From NCBI GenBank assembly GCA_964457365.1, contig CAYWFP010000109.1, positions 1 to 12,070 on the forward strand: 12,070 nt of DNA, given 5' to 3'. The stretch's first letter is position 1. Every line of letters begins with the position of its first letter. A program made the position numbers and the translations under genes. The DNA is from CAYWFP01 sp964457365. GTDB lineage: Bacteria > Planctomycetota > SZUA-567. The notes under the pieces were generated by a model. The model was given only the letters and a program-made list of their open reading frames with translations, did no database searches and was not told the DNA's origin. Shown one piece after another: positions 5,732-12,070 of this stretch.

Positions 5732-6484
5732 GTGAACGACGTTGAAGACGAACACGACATTCTCGGCGAGGCCACGCGGCACGTCTACAAAACGGCCCCG
5801 CAGGGCGAATTGCCGCTCTATGTCTACACGGGAAGTCCGGGCGGCGGGGCAGTCGTTTTCTTCTTCGGCGGCGGTTGGGTCGGCGGCAACCTGGCGCAGT
5901 TCGCGCCGCAGGCCAAGCGACTGGCGGGATTGGGATTGACCGCGTGCCTGGCGGACTACCGCGTCGAATCGCGCCACGGCACCACGCTTTTCGAGGCGGT
6001 CGAGGACGGGCGCGACGCGGTGCGCTGGCTGCGCGACAACGCGGCCGTGCTGGCAATCGATTCGACACGTCTGGCCGTCTCCGGCGGCAGCGCCGGGGGG
6101 CATATCGCCGCGTGCGCGGCGGTATTGGCCAGCGAAGACGATCCGACGCCGGCGGCGATGGTCCTGTTCAATCCGGTGCTCGATACGAGCGAAGCCGGGG
6201 TCGGCGCCGACAGGATCGGGCCGCGCGCGGAAGAGCTCTCGCCTCTGCACCACGTGCGCGCGGGACTGCCGCCGGCATTGATTCTGCACGGCACCGGCGA
6301 CAAGACCGTGCCGTTCGAGCAGGCGCGGCGCTTCACCGACGCGATGGAAACGGCCGGAAACGCGTGCAAGCTCGTGCGCTTCGCCAACCGGCCGCACGGG
6401 TTCTTCAACTACGGCCGCGCCGACTACGAACGCGGCTTCGCCGAGATGGAACGCTTCCTGCGCGAGCGGGGGCTGCTGGGATGA
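5732..6484 (+). CDS. Alpha/beta hydrolase, carbohydrate-esterase/lipase-like (BD-FAE type)
   Basis: A 250-residue cytoplasmic hydrolase of the esterase/lipase group with the alpha/beta fold. Catalytic residues can be placed: nucleophile Ser120 in GGSAGGH, acid Asp190 in HGTGDKTVPFEQ, and His222 in RPHGFFNY. The oxyanion region reads FFFGGGW (residues 43-49), so the usual His of HGGGW is Phe45. The strand-helix order is complete and no signal peptide is visible. Close relatives hydrolyse ester bonds of acetylated or feruloylated sugars and other small esters; the true substrate cannot be read from sequence. The start is GTG at 5732 with GGGAG six bases upstream. It is followed 16 bases later by the anchored DUF2314-like gene, probably in the same transcript. 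Confidence 0.9.
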   Translation: MNDVEDEHDILGEATRHVYKTAPQGELPLYVYTGSPGGGAVVFFFGGGWVGGNLAQFAPQAKRLAGLGLTACLADYRVESRHGTTLFEAVEDGRDAVRWLRDNAAVLAIDSTRLAVSGGSAGGHIAACAAVLASEDDPTPAAMVLFNPVLDTSEAGVGADRIGPRAEELSPLHHVRAGLPPALILHGTGDKTVPFEQARRFTDAMETAGNACKLVRFANRPHGFFNYGRADYERGFAEMERFLRERGLLG

Positions 6485-6500
6485 GAAGGGAACCGCGCTC

Positions 6501-7103
6501 ATGAAACGCGTCTGGATCTATTTGCTGATCATCTGCATGCTGCTGGCGGCGAAGTATCTCGACGTCTTCGGTCTCTTCCGTCCGGCCGAAAACGATCCGG
6601 CGCGCGCGCCGGAACGCCCACGCCGCCCGCCCGCGGCCGAGGCGGCCCAACCGGCAACACCGGCGGCGATGGCCGCGCCGGAGGAGACTCCGCTGCCCCG
6701 GGCGCAGGTGCGCATCGACGATGCGGCCATGATAGCCGCCACGGCCGAGGCCAAGCGCACGCTCGCCGCCTTCATCGCCAAACTCGAGACCGCGGAGGAG
6801 ACGACCTATTGCGCGGTCAAGGTGGAACTCGACGATGAGGACGGCGACACCGAACGGCTGTGGCTCAAGGGCGTGACCTACAGCGAGAAGATCTTCAGCG
6901 GCATTCTGGGCGAGGCCCCACGACGGCTGAACGAATACCGCAAGGGGCAGGTGGTCGGCGTCTACGCGGACAATGTCGTCGACTGGATGGTTGTCGAGAA
7001 CGGGCGGCTGGTCGGCGGCTACACCATCCGCGCCTATCGGCAAAACCTGAGCCCGCAGGCGCGCAAGGTCTTCGATAAGCGGGTGCTGTTCCGCTTCGAT
7101 TGA
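6501..7103 (+). CDS. Membrane-anchored DUF2314 domain protein
   Basis: A 200-residue protein with an N-terminal anchor or uncleaved signal (residues 4-18, VWIYLLIICMLLAAK), a Pro/Ala-rich linker to about residue 66, and a compact domain at about 72-180. The domain shows the DUF2314 (YegJ-like) pattern: a strand with VKVELDDEDGDTERLWLKG, a helix-turn with FSGILGEAP, VVGVYADNVVDWMVVENGRL, and VGGYTIRAYR. The role of DUF2314 is unknown. The linker suggests the domain is held outside the cytoplasmic membrane. A GAAGGGA ribosome-site-like sequence lies before the ATG, which is 16 bases after the preceding stop. Confidence 0.85.
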   Translation: MKRVWIYLLIICMLLAAKYLDVFGLFRPAENDPARAPERPRRPPAAEAAQPATPAAMAAPEETPLPRAQVRIDDAAMIAATAEAKRTLAAFIAKLETAEETTYCAVKVELDDEDGDTERLWLKGVTYSEKIFSGILGEAPRRLNEYRKGQVVGVYADNVVDWMVVENGRLVGGYTIRAYRQNLSPQARKVFDKRVLFRFD

Positions 7104-7116
7104 CGAATCGTCATAT

Positions 7117-7137
7117 GCCGGTCTCTTCGCGACCGGC
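7117..7137 (+). other. Intergenic hairpin after the DUF2314 gene
   Basis: GCCGGTC (7117-7123) pairs perfectly with GACCGGC (7131-7137) around a seven-base loop, 13 bases after the stop codon. No T-run follows, so it is at best an attenuating or 3'-stabilising structure. The rest of the 109-base gap holds a second GC hairpin next to the following start codon and no clear promoter. Confidence 0.35.
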
Positions 7138-7212
7138 AGCGCAACCGGCGACGTTTCGAGAGCGGGCGCCATCGGCGAAGACGGTGGCAAAACGGGAGCC
7201 CCGGCGCGGGGC

Positions 7213-8028
7213 ATGCAGACGGATCACTTCCACATTCCGCCGGACCGGATGCTGGCGTGCGGCTGGGGCGAGCTCTCCTACAGCGACAAAGGCACCGGGA
7301 CACCGGTACTGATGCTGCACGGCCACGGCCGCTGCCGGCTGGACTTCGAGCCGTATGCCGAGGCGCTGCCGCAGCGGCGCTGCCTGTTGCCGGACTTTCG
7401 CGGTCACGGCGGCAGCGACGTGCCGACGGATTTCTTCGGCATCGACGAGCTGGTCGCGGACATGTTCCACCTCGTCGACGAATTGTGGCTGGGGCGGTTC
7501 GACCTCGTCGGCCACAGCCTCGGCGGCATGGTGGCGTTGATGATGCTGAAGCAACGGCCCGATCGCATCGGCAAGGTGGCGCTGCTGGAGGGCTGGACGT
7601 CGCTGCGTTATGTCGGTACGCTCGGGGACGACGTGTACGAAGGTTTGCCCGAGCAGACGCTGTGGAACGTCAAACGCATGACACGGGATTTTCTCGTACG
7701 CTGGGCCGCTGGGGTCCGCGAGGACTTCTGGCTCTCGGTGGTTCGCGTGGACATGGGTAACCTGCTGCGCCGGACGACGCACGAGGTGCTCGAAGTCTAC
7801 GGCGACCGCGGTCGCGCGCGTCCGGATCCTCGGCACCTGGGGATTCCGGAGAATCCGCACGTCGGCGTGGAATGGATCGCCGGCGGAACGCACTTCTTTC
7901 CGCTGGTCCAGGTGGACGAGACCTCCCGACTGCTGCAGAGATTCCTGCTCGGCGGGGAGGAAAGAAAAGAGAAGAAACCGGATCTGCCGCCGGCGACGCT
8001 GGACGATCTGGCGCTGGGATTCGAGTAA
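7213..8028 (+). CDS. Alpha/beta hydrolase, classic GHSLGG type
   Basis: A 271-residue soluble hydrolase. Sequence landmarks are HGHG (residues 36-39, oxyanion), DFRGHGGSD (61-69), the nucleophile elbow GHSLGG with Ser102, and GGTHFFPL with catalytic His227. The acid is less clear; Asp198 in EVYGDRGR is the best candidate. It belongs to the general alpha/beta hydrolase group that includes esterases, haloperoxidase-like and C-C hydrolases. The lid region is short, and a charged tail (residues 248-271) extends past the usual C-terminal helix. It is only distantly similar to the hydrolase at 5732, which has a different nucleophile context, so the two are not a recent duplication. The ATG at 7213 directly abuts a GC hairpin (7198-7212) and GGGAG at 7194-7198 is 14 bases away, so initiation may be weak or the start may be the ATG at 7249. 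Confidence 0.88.
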   Translation: MQTDHFHIPPDRMLACGWGELSYSDKGTGTPVLMLHGHGRCRLDFEPYAEALPQRRCLLPDFRGHGGSDVPTDFFGIDELVADMFHLVDELWLGRFDLVGHSLGGMVALMMLKQRPDRIGKVALLEGWTSLRYVGTLGDDVYEGLPEQTLWNVKRMTRDFLVRWAAGVREDFWLSVVRVDMGNLLRRTTHEVLEVYGDRGRARPDPRHLGIPENPHVGVEWIAGGTHFFPLVQVDETSRLLQRFLLGGEERKEKKPDLPPATLDDLALGFE

Positions 8029-8079
8029 CGGCGAATCGGCGACGAGAGTCGGCGGAATCGACGCGGGAAGGAGACGACA

Positions 8080-9216
8080 ATGGCGATCAAACCGACGAGC
8101 GACCCGGACGTAATCAAATCGAACTCGAACCCCGGTTGCATGGCACTTTTCGGGCTGCCATTCTTCCTCGCCGGCTGCGCGGTCATCGTCGGCGTCTTCC
8201 TCGCCGGCGAATCGGGCGAGGGCGAGGGCCTGCCGTGGTTCGTCGGCATCCCCTTCGGCGGCATCTTCGCCACCGTCGGAGCGCTCTTCCTCTTCGGTCG
8301 CTGGGGCATCATCGTCAACCGACGCGCCAAGACGATCGTGAAGTGGTGGGGCCTGCTGATCCCGATGTATTCCAAGAGTGATTCGCTGGAGGGGGTCAAC
8401 CACGTCTCCATTACCAGCGAGACGCGCAGAAGCAGTTCCAAGCACGGCTCGCGCACCTACACCGTCTACCCCGTGCGGCTCCAGGGCGGGGGCAAGAAGA
8501 TCGACATCGAGGAGCCGCGCGAGACCAACGAGGCGCGCGCGCGCGGCGAGGCCCTGGCGAAGTTCCTGCAAGTCGAGCTGCACGACCGCAGCTCCGGTGA
8601 ACTGGTCCAGCGCGCCGCGGACGAACTGGACCTCTCGCTCCGGGACCTGGCCAAGCGGCGCGGCGAGGTGGCGGAGCTTCCCCAGCAACCGACGACAATG
8701 GACAGCGCCGTCACCGTCGAGAACGAGACCGCCACCATCGACATCCCCGCGCCGGGGCTGCGGCTGCAGTTCGTCATCCCGCTGGTGATGTCGTTGATCA
8801 TTCCGGCGCTCGTCTGCGCGTTCTTCCTGCCGGCGGTGCTGGGCATGAACATGCCTCCGCTGATCATGCTGATCTTCGGCGGTTTCATCGGCGTCTTCTT
8901 CGTGCTGCTGCCGCTGGTTACCCTCGGCGGCGGGGCGCTCCGTTCGGCGTTTACCAGAGAACGGGTCATCGCCTCGCCCGAGCTGTTGCGCGTAGAACGG
9001 GGCTGGCTGCGGACCTTCGGAAAGGAGATCCCGGCGAACGAGCTGGAGGAACTCACGGTCGGTAAGGGCAAGCGCCGGCGAAACATGCCGTTCTCGGGCC
9101 TGGGCAACCCGGTGGTGGCGCGCTCGGACAGGCTGGAACTGCGCTTCGGCCAGCACCTCGACCGGCGCGAAGCCGAATACGTCTGTGCGCTGGTGAAGGC
9201 GGTGCTGACGGCGTGA
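8080..9216 (+). CDS. Four-helix membrane protein made of two 2-TM plus PH-like modules
   Basis: A 378-residue protein with helices at about residues 23-43, 55-74, 230-252 and 261-283. After the first pair comes RWGIIVNRRAKTIVKWWGLL and a strand-rich domain to about 168 ending in a helix (EARARGEALAKFLQVEL). After the second pair comes RVIASPELLRVERGWL and a similar stretch ending in REAEYVCALVKAVL. I read this as an internal tandem duplication. The first half resembles the protein at 5111-5647 (RWGIIVN/RRGVVIE, KWWGLL/RWSGLL, KFLQVELHDR/EYLELPVKDE). It probably has its domains on one face of the cytoplasmic membrane; the ligand is unknown. AAGGAG at 8068-8073 is six bases before the ATG. The stop codon is directly adjacent to the stop of the opposing gene. 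Confidence 0.85.
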   Translation: MAIKPTSDPDVIKSNSNPGCMALFGLPFFLAGCAVIVGVFLAGESGEGEGLPWFVGIPFGGIFATVGALFLFGRWGIIVNRRAKTIVKWWGLLIPMYSKSDSLEGVNHVSITSETRRSSSKHGSRTYTVYPVRLQGGGKKIDIEEPRETNEARARGEALAKFLQVELHDRSSGELVQRAADELDLSLRDLAKRRGEVAELPQQPTTMDSAVTVENETATIDIPAPGLRLQFVIPLVMSLIIPALVCAFFLPAVLGMNMPPLIMLIFGGFIGVFFVLLPLVTLGGGALRSAFTRERVIASPELLRVERGWLRTFGKEIPANELEELTVGKGKRRRNMPFSGLGNPVVARSDRLELRFGQHLDRREAEYVCALVKAVLTA

Positions 9217-9624
9217 CTACTTGATCCAGCTCAGCCCGCGCTTCTCGTCTGTCAGGTCGATGAGAAGCAGCTTGGCGCCGTCGTGGTCGAACGAACCCGC
9301 CATATGCGGGGTCGTAACAGCGATCGTCTTTTCATCGGGCGAAAGACCGACCCAGACCAGGGCTGAACCGAAAATATCGTTGGGATCGGTCGAATCCTTC
9401 TTGTCCTTGGGAACGCCGCAGACCAGATGGTGCCGCGGACGGCTACCGGAAGCGAGCGGCTTTTCGATCACCATGAAATGCTTGCTGCTGCCATCGCCCA
9501 TCCAGAGCGTCTCGTCGTGCTGGTGAAGACCCAGGCGAAGCCAGGCGATCAGCCGGGAAACAAGCGCGGCGAGCAAGAGCAGCACGACCAGCCCGACGGC
9601 GCTGACGAGGTTGTAGGTGTCCAC
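9217..9624 (-). CDS. Small membrane-anchored protein, last gene of the rarA operon
   Basis: A 135-residue protein of unknown function. One hydrophobic helix (residues 6-28) is followed by a polar domain. The end of the domain reads VWVGLSPDEKTIAVT and DHDGAKLLLIDL, which resembles a propeller-like or two-strand hairpin segment. A similar ending (PSGAKMLLIRM) occurs in the protein encoded at 10455-11084, which has the same anchor-plus-domain layout. The GTG start at 9624 has AAGGAG five bases upstream. It lies 21 bases after the HAD gene, so co-transcription is likely. It is convergent with the plus-strand gene and the two stop codons touch without any spacer or terminator. Confidence 0.75.
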   Translation of the reverse strand: MDTYNLVSAVGLVVLLLLAALVSRLIAWLRLGLHQHDETLWMGDGSSKHFMVIEKPLASGSRPRHHLVCGVPKDKKDSTDPNDIFGSALVWVGLSPDEKTIAVTTPHMAGSFDHDGAKLLLIDLTDEKRGLSWIK

Positions 9625-9645
9625 GAAATCTCCTTGGATGAGAAA

Positions 9646-10443
9646 TCATCCTTCCAGAATCGCGCCGACGCCTGCGGCGACGTGATGCGGGCTGTAGGGG
9701 AATTGTTCCAGGTCCTCGGGCGCGGTGACGCCGCTGAGCACGAGGACGGTTTCGATTTCGCTCTCGATGCCGGCGATAATGTCGGTGTCCATGCGGTCGC
9801 CGACGATGACCGTCTCCTCGCGTTTGCAGCCCAGGATCTTCAGCGCGTGGCGCATCATCAGCGGGTTGGGCTTGCCGACGAAAAAGGCCTTGGTCTTGGT
9901 GGCCATGGTGATCGGCGCGATCAGCGCGCCGGTGCCGGGGACGATGCCGTCCTCGACCGGGCCGGAGACGTCCGGGTTGCAGCCGATGAGCTTGGCGCCT
10001 TTCCTGACGAGGTTGACCGCGCGGATGATGGTGTCGTAGTTGTAGGTACGGCTCTCGCCGACGACGACGTAATCGGGATTGACGTCGTTCATGGTGAAGC
10101 CGGCATCGTAGAGGGCGTTGACCAGTCCCGCCTCGCCGATGACGTAGACGCTGCCACCCGGTTTCTGGCTGCGCAGGAACATCGCCGTGGCCAGCGCGCT
10201 GGTATAGAAATGCTCCTCGGGCACCTCCGCGCCGAGGCGGGCGAGCTTCTGCGCCAGTTCGCGCGGGGAGCGTTCGCTGCTGTTGGTGAGGAAGAGGAAA
10301 CGCTTGCCGCTCGCGTGCAGCCAGCGGACGAACGCCTCCACGCCGGGCAGAAGGCGGTTGCCGTGGTAGATCACGCCGTCCATGTCGCAGATGAAGCCGC
10401 CCTTCTCGCGCACGGCGGCGAGGCCGCCCTCGGTCTCGGGCAT
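9646..10443 (-). CDS. NagD-like HAD-IIA family phosphatase
   Basis: A 265-residue cytoplasmic hydrolase of the haloacid dehalogenase superfamily, subfamily IIA. It shows all four motifs: I, DMDGVIY with nucleophile Asp20 and general acid Asp22; II, LTNSS (52-56); III, GKPNP with Lys191; IV, VGDRMDTDI with Asp216 and Asp221 for magnesium. A cap domain lies between motifs II and III, typical of the IIA group. Length is close to E. coli NagD (250). Family members dephosphorylate nucleotides or sugar phosphates; the substrate cannot be fixed here. The ATG at 10443 has AAAGGAG upstream. A longer frame to 10674 is rejected because its extra part is Arg/Pro-rich and lies inside the neighbouring gene. 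The gap to the preceding gene is 11 bases. Confidence 0.93.
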   Translation of the reverse strand: MPETEGGLAAVREKGGFICDMDGVIYHGNRLLPGVEAFVRWLHASGKRFLFLTNSSERSPRELAQKLARLGAEVPEEHFYTSALATAMFLRSQKPGGSVYVIGEAGLVNALYDAGFTMNDVNPDYVVVGESRTYNYDTIIRAVNLVRKGAKLIGCNPDVSGPVEDGIVPGTGALIAPITMATKTKAFFVGKPNPLMMRHALKILGCKREETVIVGDRMDTDIIAGIESEIETVLVLSGVTAPEDLEQFPYSPHHVAAGVGAILEG

Positions 10444-10454
10444 CGGGTCTCCTT

Positions 10455-11084
10455 TCAGTAGGGCGAGAGGGAGCGGCGGACGCGTTCGGGGTCCACCTGG
10501 TTCTCGCGCAGCGAGCCGATCATGTCCCATACGTTTTCGCGCACGACCTTCTTGTTGCGCAGCGGCGCGCGCATCCGGATCAGGAGCATCTTCGCACCCG
10601 ATGGCGCATGGCCGTCGTCGTCCATGCCCTCGACCAACGCCAGCGTATGGCCGTAGAGCGCTTCGTTCTGCCATAGCACCTCGACGCCGCGATAGTCCTC
10701 GAGACGCCAGTAGCGCGCCGCCCGGACCCGCGCGTCGGAGGGGAGTTCGAGGTAGTCGAGGAAATTACCCGGCGTGATTTCCTCGGCATAGGCGGGCAAA
10801 TGCCGGGCCTGGAAGGTCCAGCCCCAGCGCGAGGCGTACCGATTCTCCCCGCGCGGTTCGAGCACCGGTGTCATATCGATCCAGTAACCGCCCGGGAGCG
10901 ACCGCGGCGGATTGTTCGCCAATCCTTTCGGCGGCGCGTAATGCATGTAGTCGATGCCGGTGCCGAAGAGCAGCAGCAGCACCAGCAGTCCCGCGAGGAT
11001 GACGAAGGAGAAGAGCGCCGTCGCGCGGCGGTTGTTCAGAATGGCGAGGTCCGGACGCGAGCCGGACGGTCGGAACAGGCGCAT
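10455..11084 (-). CDS. Membrane-anchored protein of unknown function, coupled to rarA
   Basis: A 209-residue protein with one anchor helix at about residues 23-40 (ALFSFVILAGLLVLLLLF), a basic N terminus (inside) and a domain of about 165 residues outside. The domain is rich in aromatic and strand-forming residues (GYWIDMTPVL, YASRWGWTF, ARYWRLEDYRGVEVLW, LALVEGMDDDG, GAKMLLIRM). I do not recognise a family. The ATG at 11084 overlaps the rarA stop by one base (TGATG), with GGAGG eight bases upstream; another ATG at 11090 is only two bases from that site and is less likely. The longer open frame to 11432 is a shadow of rarA. Position and overlap imply co-translation with rarA. Confidence 0.8.
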   Translation of the reverse strand: MRLFRPSGSRPDLAILNNRRATALFSFVILAGLLVLLLLFGTGIDYMHYAPPKGLANNPPRSLPGGYWIDMTPVLEPRGENRYASRWGWTFQARHLPAYAEEITPGNFLDYLELPSDARVRAARYWRLEDYRGVEVLWQNEALYGHTLALVEGMDDDGHAPSGAKMLLIRMRAPLRNKKVVRENVWDMIGSLRENQVDPERVRRSLSPY

Positions 11085-12013
11085 CAGCATCCCCTCCGCT
11101 CGGCGCGCTTTCTGGCCCACCACTCCAGCCGTCTGCGGATATCCTTCTCGAAGCCGAAGGGGCCGGGCTCGTAATACGCTCGCTCCGCCAGCGAAGGCGG
11201 CAGGAAATCCTGCCCGGAGAAGGCGTCCTCGGCGTCGTGGTCGTACTGGTAGCCCGCGCCGTAGCCGAGCTCCTTCATCAATCCCGTCGGTGCATTGCAG
11301 AGATGCAGGGGCACCGGCTCGTTGCGCGTGCCGCGGACGTCGGCCTTGGCGGCATGGATGGCGACCTCGATGCGGTTGGACTTGGGCGCGGTGGCGAGGT
11401 AGACCGCGCACTGCGCCAGCGCCGCGTCGCACTCGGGATACCCCAGAAAATGCGCCGCATCGCGCGCGGCGACCGCCTGCACCAGCGCCTGCGGATCGGC
11501 CAGGCCGATATCCTCGGAGGCCATGCGCACGAGGCGGCGGGCGATGTAGAGCGGGTCGGCGCCACCCTCGATCATGCGCGCTAGCCAGTAGAGCGCCGCC
11601 TGTGGATCGCTGCCGCGGATCGACTTGTGCAAGGCCGAGATCAGATTGAAATGCTCGTCTCCGCCCTTGTCGTAAGCGACGTTGCGACCGGCGACGGCTT
11701 CCTTCATCGCCGCTTCGGTGACGTGGCGCGATCCGTCCTCGCCGGGACGGGTACCGGTGACGGCGAGTTCCAAAGCAGTCAGCGCAACGCGGGCGTCGCC
11801 GTTGGCGAAGTTGACCAGCAAATTCGCCGCTTCCTCATCGACCCGAGGCTGCAGCGAGGCCAGCCCACGCCCGTTATCGGCCAGCGCGCGTTCGACCAGG
11901 CCGCGGATATCCTCCTCCGCGAGCGGTTCGAGCACGCATGTACGGCAACGCGACTGCAGCGCCCCGATGACACTGAAGGACGGATTCTCCGTGGTCGCGC
12001 CGATGAGCACCAC
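11084..12013 (-). CDS. rarA: Replication-associated recombination protein A (RarA/MgsA), 5'-truncated
   Basis: The C-terminal 309 residues of an AAA+ ATPase that acts at stalled replication forks, related to RuvB and clamp loaders. Visible parts are the sensor-1 strand (LIGATTENPSF), the arginine-finger region (SRCR), sensor 2 (NGDARVALTALELA), and the RarA-specific C-terminal half (NLISALHKSIRGSDPQAALY, ADPLYIARR, ASEDIGLADP, APKSNRIEVAI, PTGLMKELGYG). Compared with the 447-residue E. coli protein, about 130 N-terminal residues are missing, including Walker A and Walker B. In the rarA frame, homology-like codons run to about 12019 and then a TGA follows at 12026-12028 in AT-rich sequence, so the missing part is not simply beyond the window edge in frame. 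GTG 12013 is a nominal start without a ribosome site. The fragment cannot be a working ATPase. Confidence 0.9.
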   Translation of the reverse strand: MVLIGATTENPSFSVIGALQSRCRTCVLEPLAEEDIRGLVERALADNGRGLASLQPRVDEEAANLLVNFANGDARVALTALELAVTGTRPGEDGSRHVTEAAMKEAVAGRNVAYDKGGDEHFNLISALHKSIRGSDPQAALYWLARMIEGGADPLYIARRLVRMASEDIGLADPQALVQAVAARDAAHFLGYPECDAALAQCAVYLATAPKSNRIEVAIHAAKADVRGTRNEPVPLHLCNAPTGLMKELGYGAGYQYDHDAEDAFSGQDFLPPSLAERAYYEPGPFGFEKDIRRRLEWWARKRAERRGC

Positions 12014-12019
12014 CCATTC

Positions 12020-12070
12020 ATTAGCTCACATTATTGTATGTATTTTTTAGCAATATATTGCAATAAAACA
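12020..12070. other. AT-rich tail breaking rarA
   Basis: The last 50 or so bases are strongly AT-rich, unlike everything before them, and hold no rarA coding. They contain a 12-base palindrome, GCAATATATTGC (12050-12061), and a run of six T (12043-12048). The switch occurs sharply at about 12017-12022, in the middle of a conserved gene. It may be the end of an inserted element, a rearrangement joint or an assembly artefact; no transposase or target duplication can be seen in so short a stretch. Confidence 0.6.

Noticed and set aside
4412..6502. A 696-codon open frame on the minus strand
   Set aside because: It is antisense to three genes with recognisable helices and catalytic motifs. Its translation is rich in Arg, Gln, His and Asp with no motif, as expected for an antisense frame in GC-rich DNA.
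8029..8060. CGGCGAATCG / CGGCGGAATCG near-repeat between two genes
   Set aside because: It is imperfect, short and lies in a 51-base spacer with no other regulatory sign; chance similarity is the simpler reading.
7111..9156. A 681-codon open frame on the minus strand
   Set aside because: It is antisense to the GHSLGG hydrolase and the four-helix protein. Composition is Arg/Gln/Asp/His-heavy with no recognisable domain.
9427..10461. A 344-codon open frame on the plus strand
   Set aside because: It is antisense to the HAD phosphatase, whose four catalytic motifs are intact.
10444..10674. N-terminal extension of the HAD phosphatase frame
   Set aside because: It overlaps the upstream anchored-protein gene, is low-complexity, and the ATG at 10443 has a good ribosome site and starts right before the conserved domain.
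11085..11432. N-terminal extension of the anchored-protein frame
   Set aside because: It lies entirely inside rarA in another frame; the translation is Arg-rich, while the ATG at 11084 overlaps the rarA stop in a TGATG and is preceded by GGAGG.

Overview
This is a GC-rich, densely packed bacterial chromosomal window. No tRNA, rRNA, CRISPR array or recognisable transposase is visible. Signal peptides or anchors, a FliA/WhiG-type sigma factor paired with FlgM, and many small membrane proteins of unknown function suggest a flagellated or formerly flagellated diderm bacterium. The mix resembles poorly characterised environmental lineages such as the Planctomycetes-Verrucomicrobia-Lentisphaerae neighbourhood. 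That placement is only an impression from gene style, and no marker here settles it.

Layout. (1) 73-1446, minus: an exported protein with an NTF2-like N-terminal half and a very Pro/Glu-rich tail. (2) 1447-1650: a divergent intergenic region with a possible leaderless promoter for gene 1 and a possible nine-codon leader ORF ahead of gene 2. (3) 1651-2820, plus: tandem zinc ribbons, a disordered linker, one membrane helix and a coiled coil. (4) 2899-4210: a self-contained regulatory unit made of a sigma-70-like promoter, a sigma-28 family sigma factor, an intergenic region with a GCCGATAA element and two TTCCGGAA palindromes, flgM, and a strong intrinsic terminator. (5) 4226-9216, plus: six genes for a seven-helix membrane protein, a 2-TM plus beta-rich domain protein, an alpha/beta hydrolase, an anchored DUF2314-like protein, a second alpha/beta hydrolase, and a 4-TM protein that looks like a tandem duplication of the 2-TM module. 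(6) 9217-12013, minus, converging on the previous block with no gap: a tight operon read as rarA (5'-truncated), an anchored protein, a NagD-like HAD phosphatase, and a second small anchored protein. (7) About 12020-12070: an abruptly AT-rich tail that interrupts rarA.

How the genes work together. The clearest functional unit is sigma-28/FlgM. The sigma factor has its own housekeeping-type promoter, and its anti-sigma partner probably has a separate promoter carrying a sigma-28 -10 element, which would give the usual negative feedback. No flagellar structural gene lies beside it here. The 4226-9216 block combines membrane modules with two unrelated alpha/beta hydrolases. Co-orientation and short gaps suggest co-expression, but no joint function can be proved from sequence. 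In the minus-strand operon, rarA (replication-fork maintenance) is translationally coupled to an anchored protein of unknown function, followed by the HAD phosphatase and a possibly related anchored protein.
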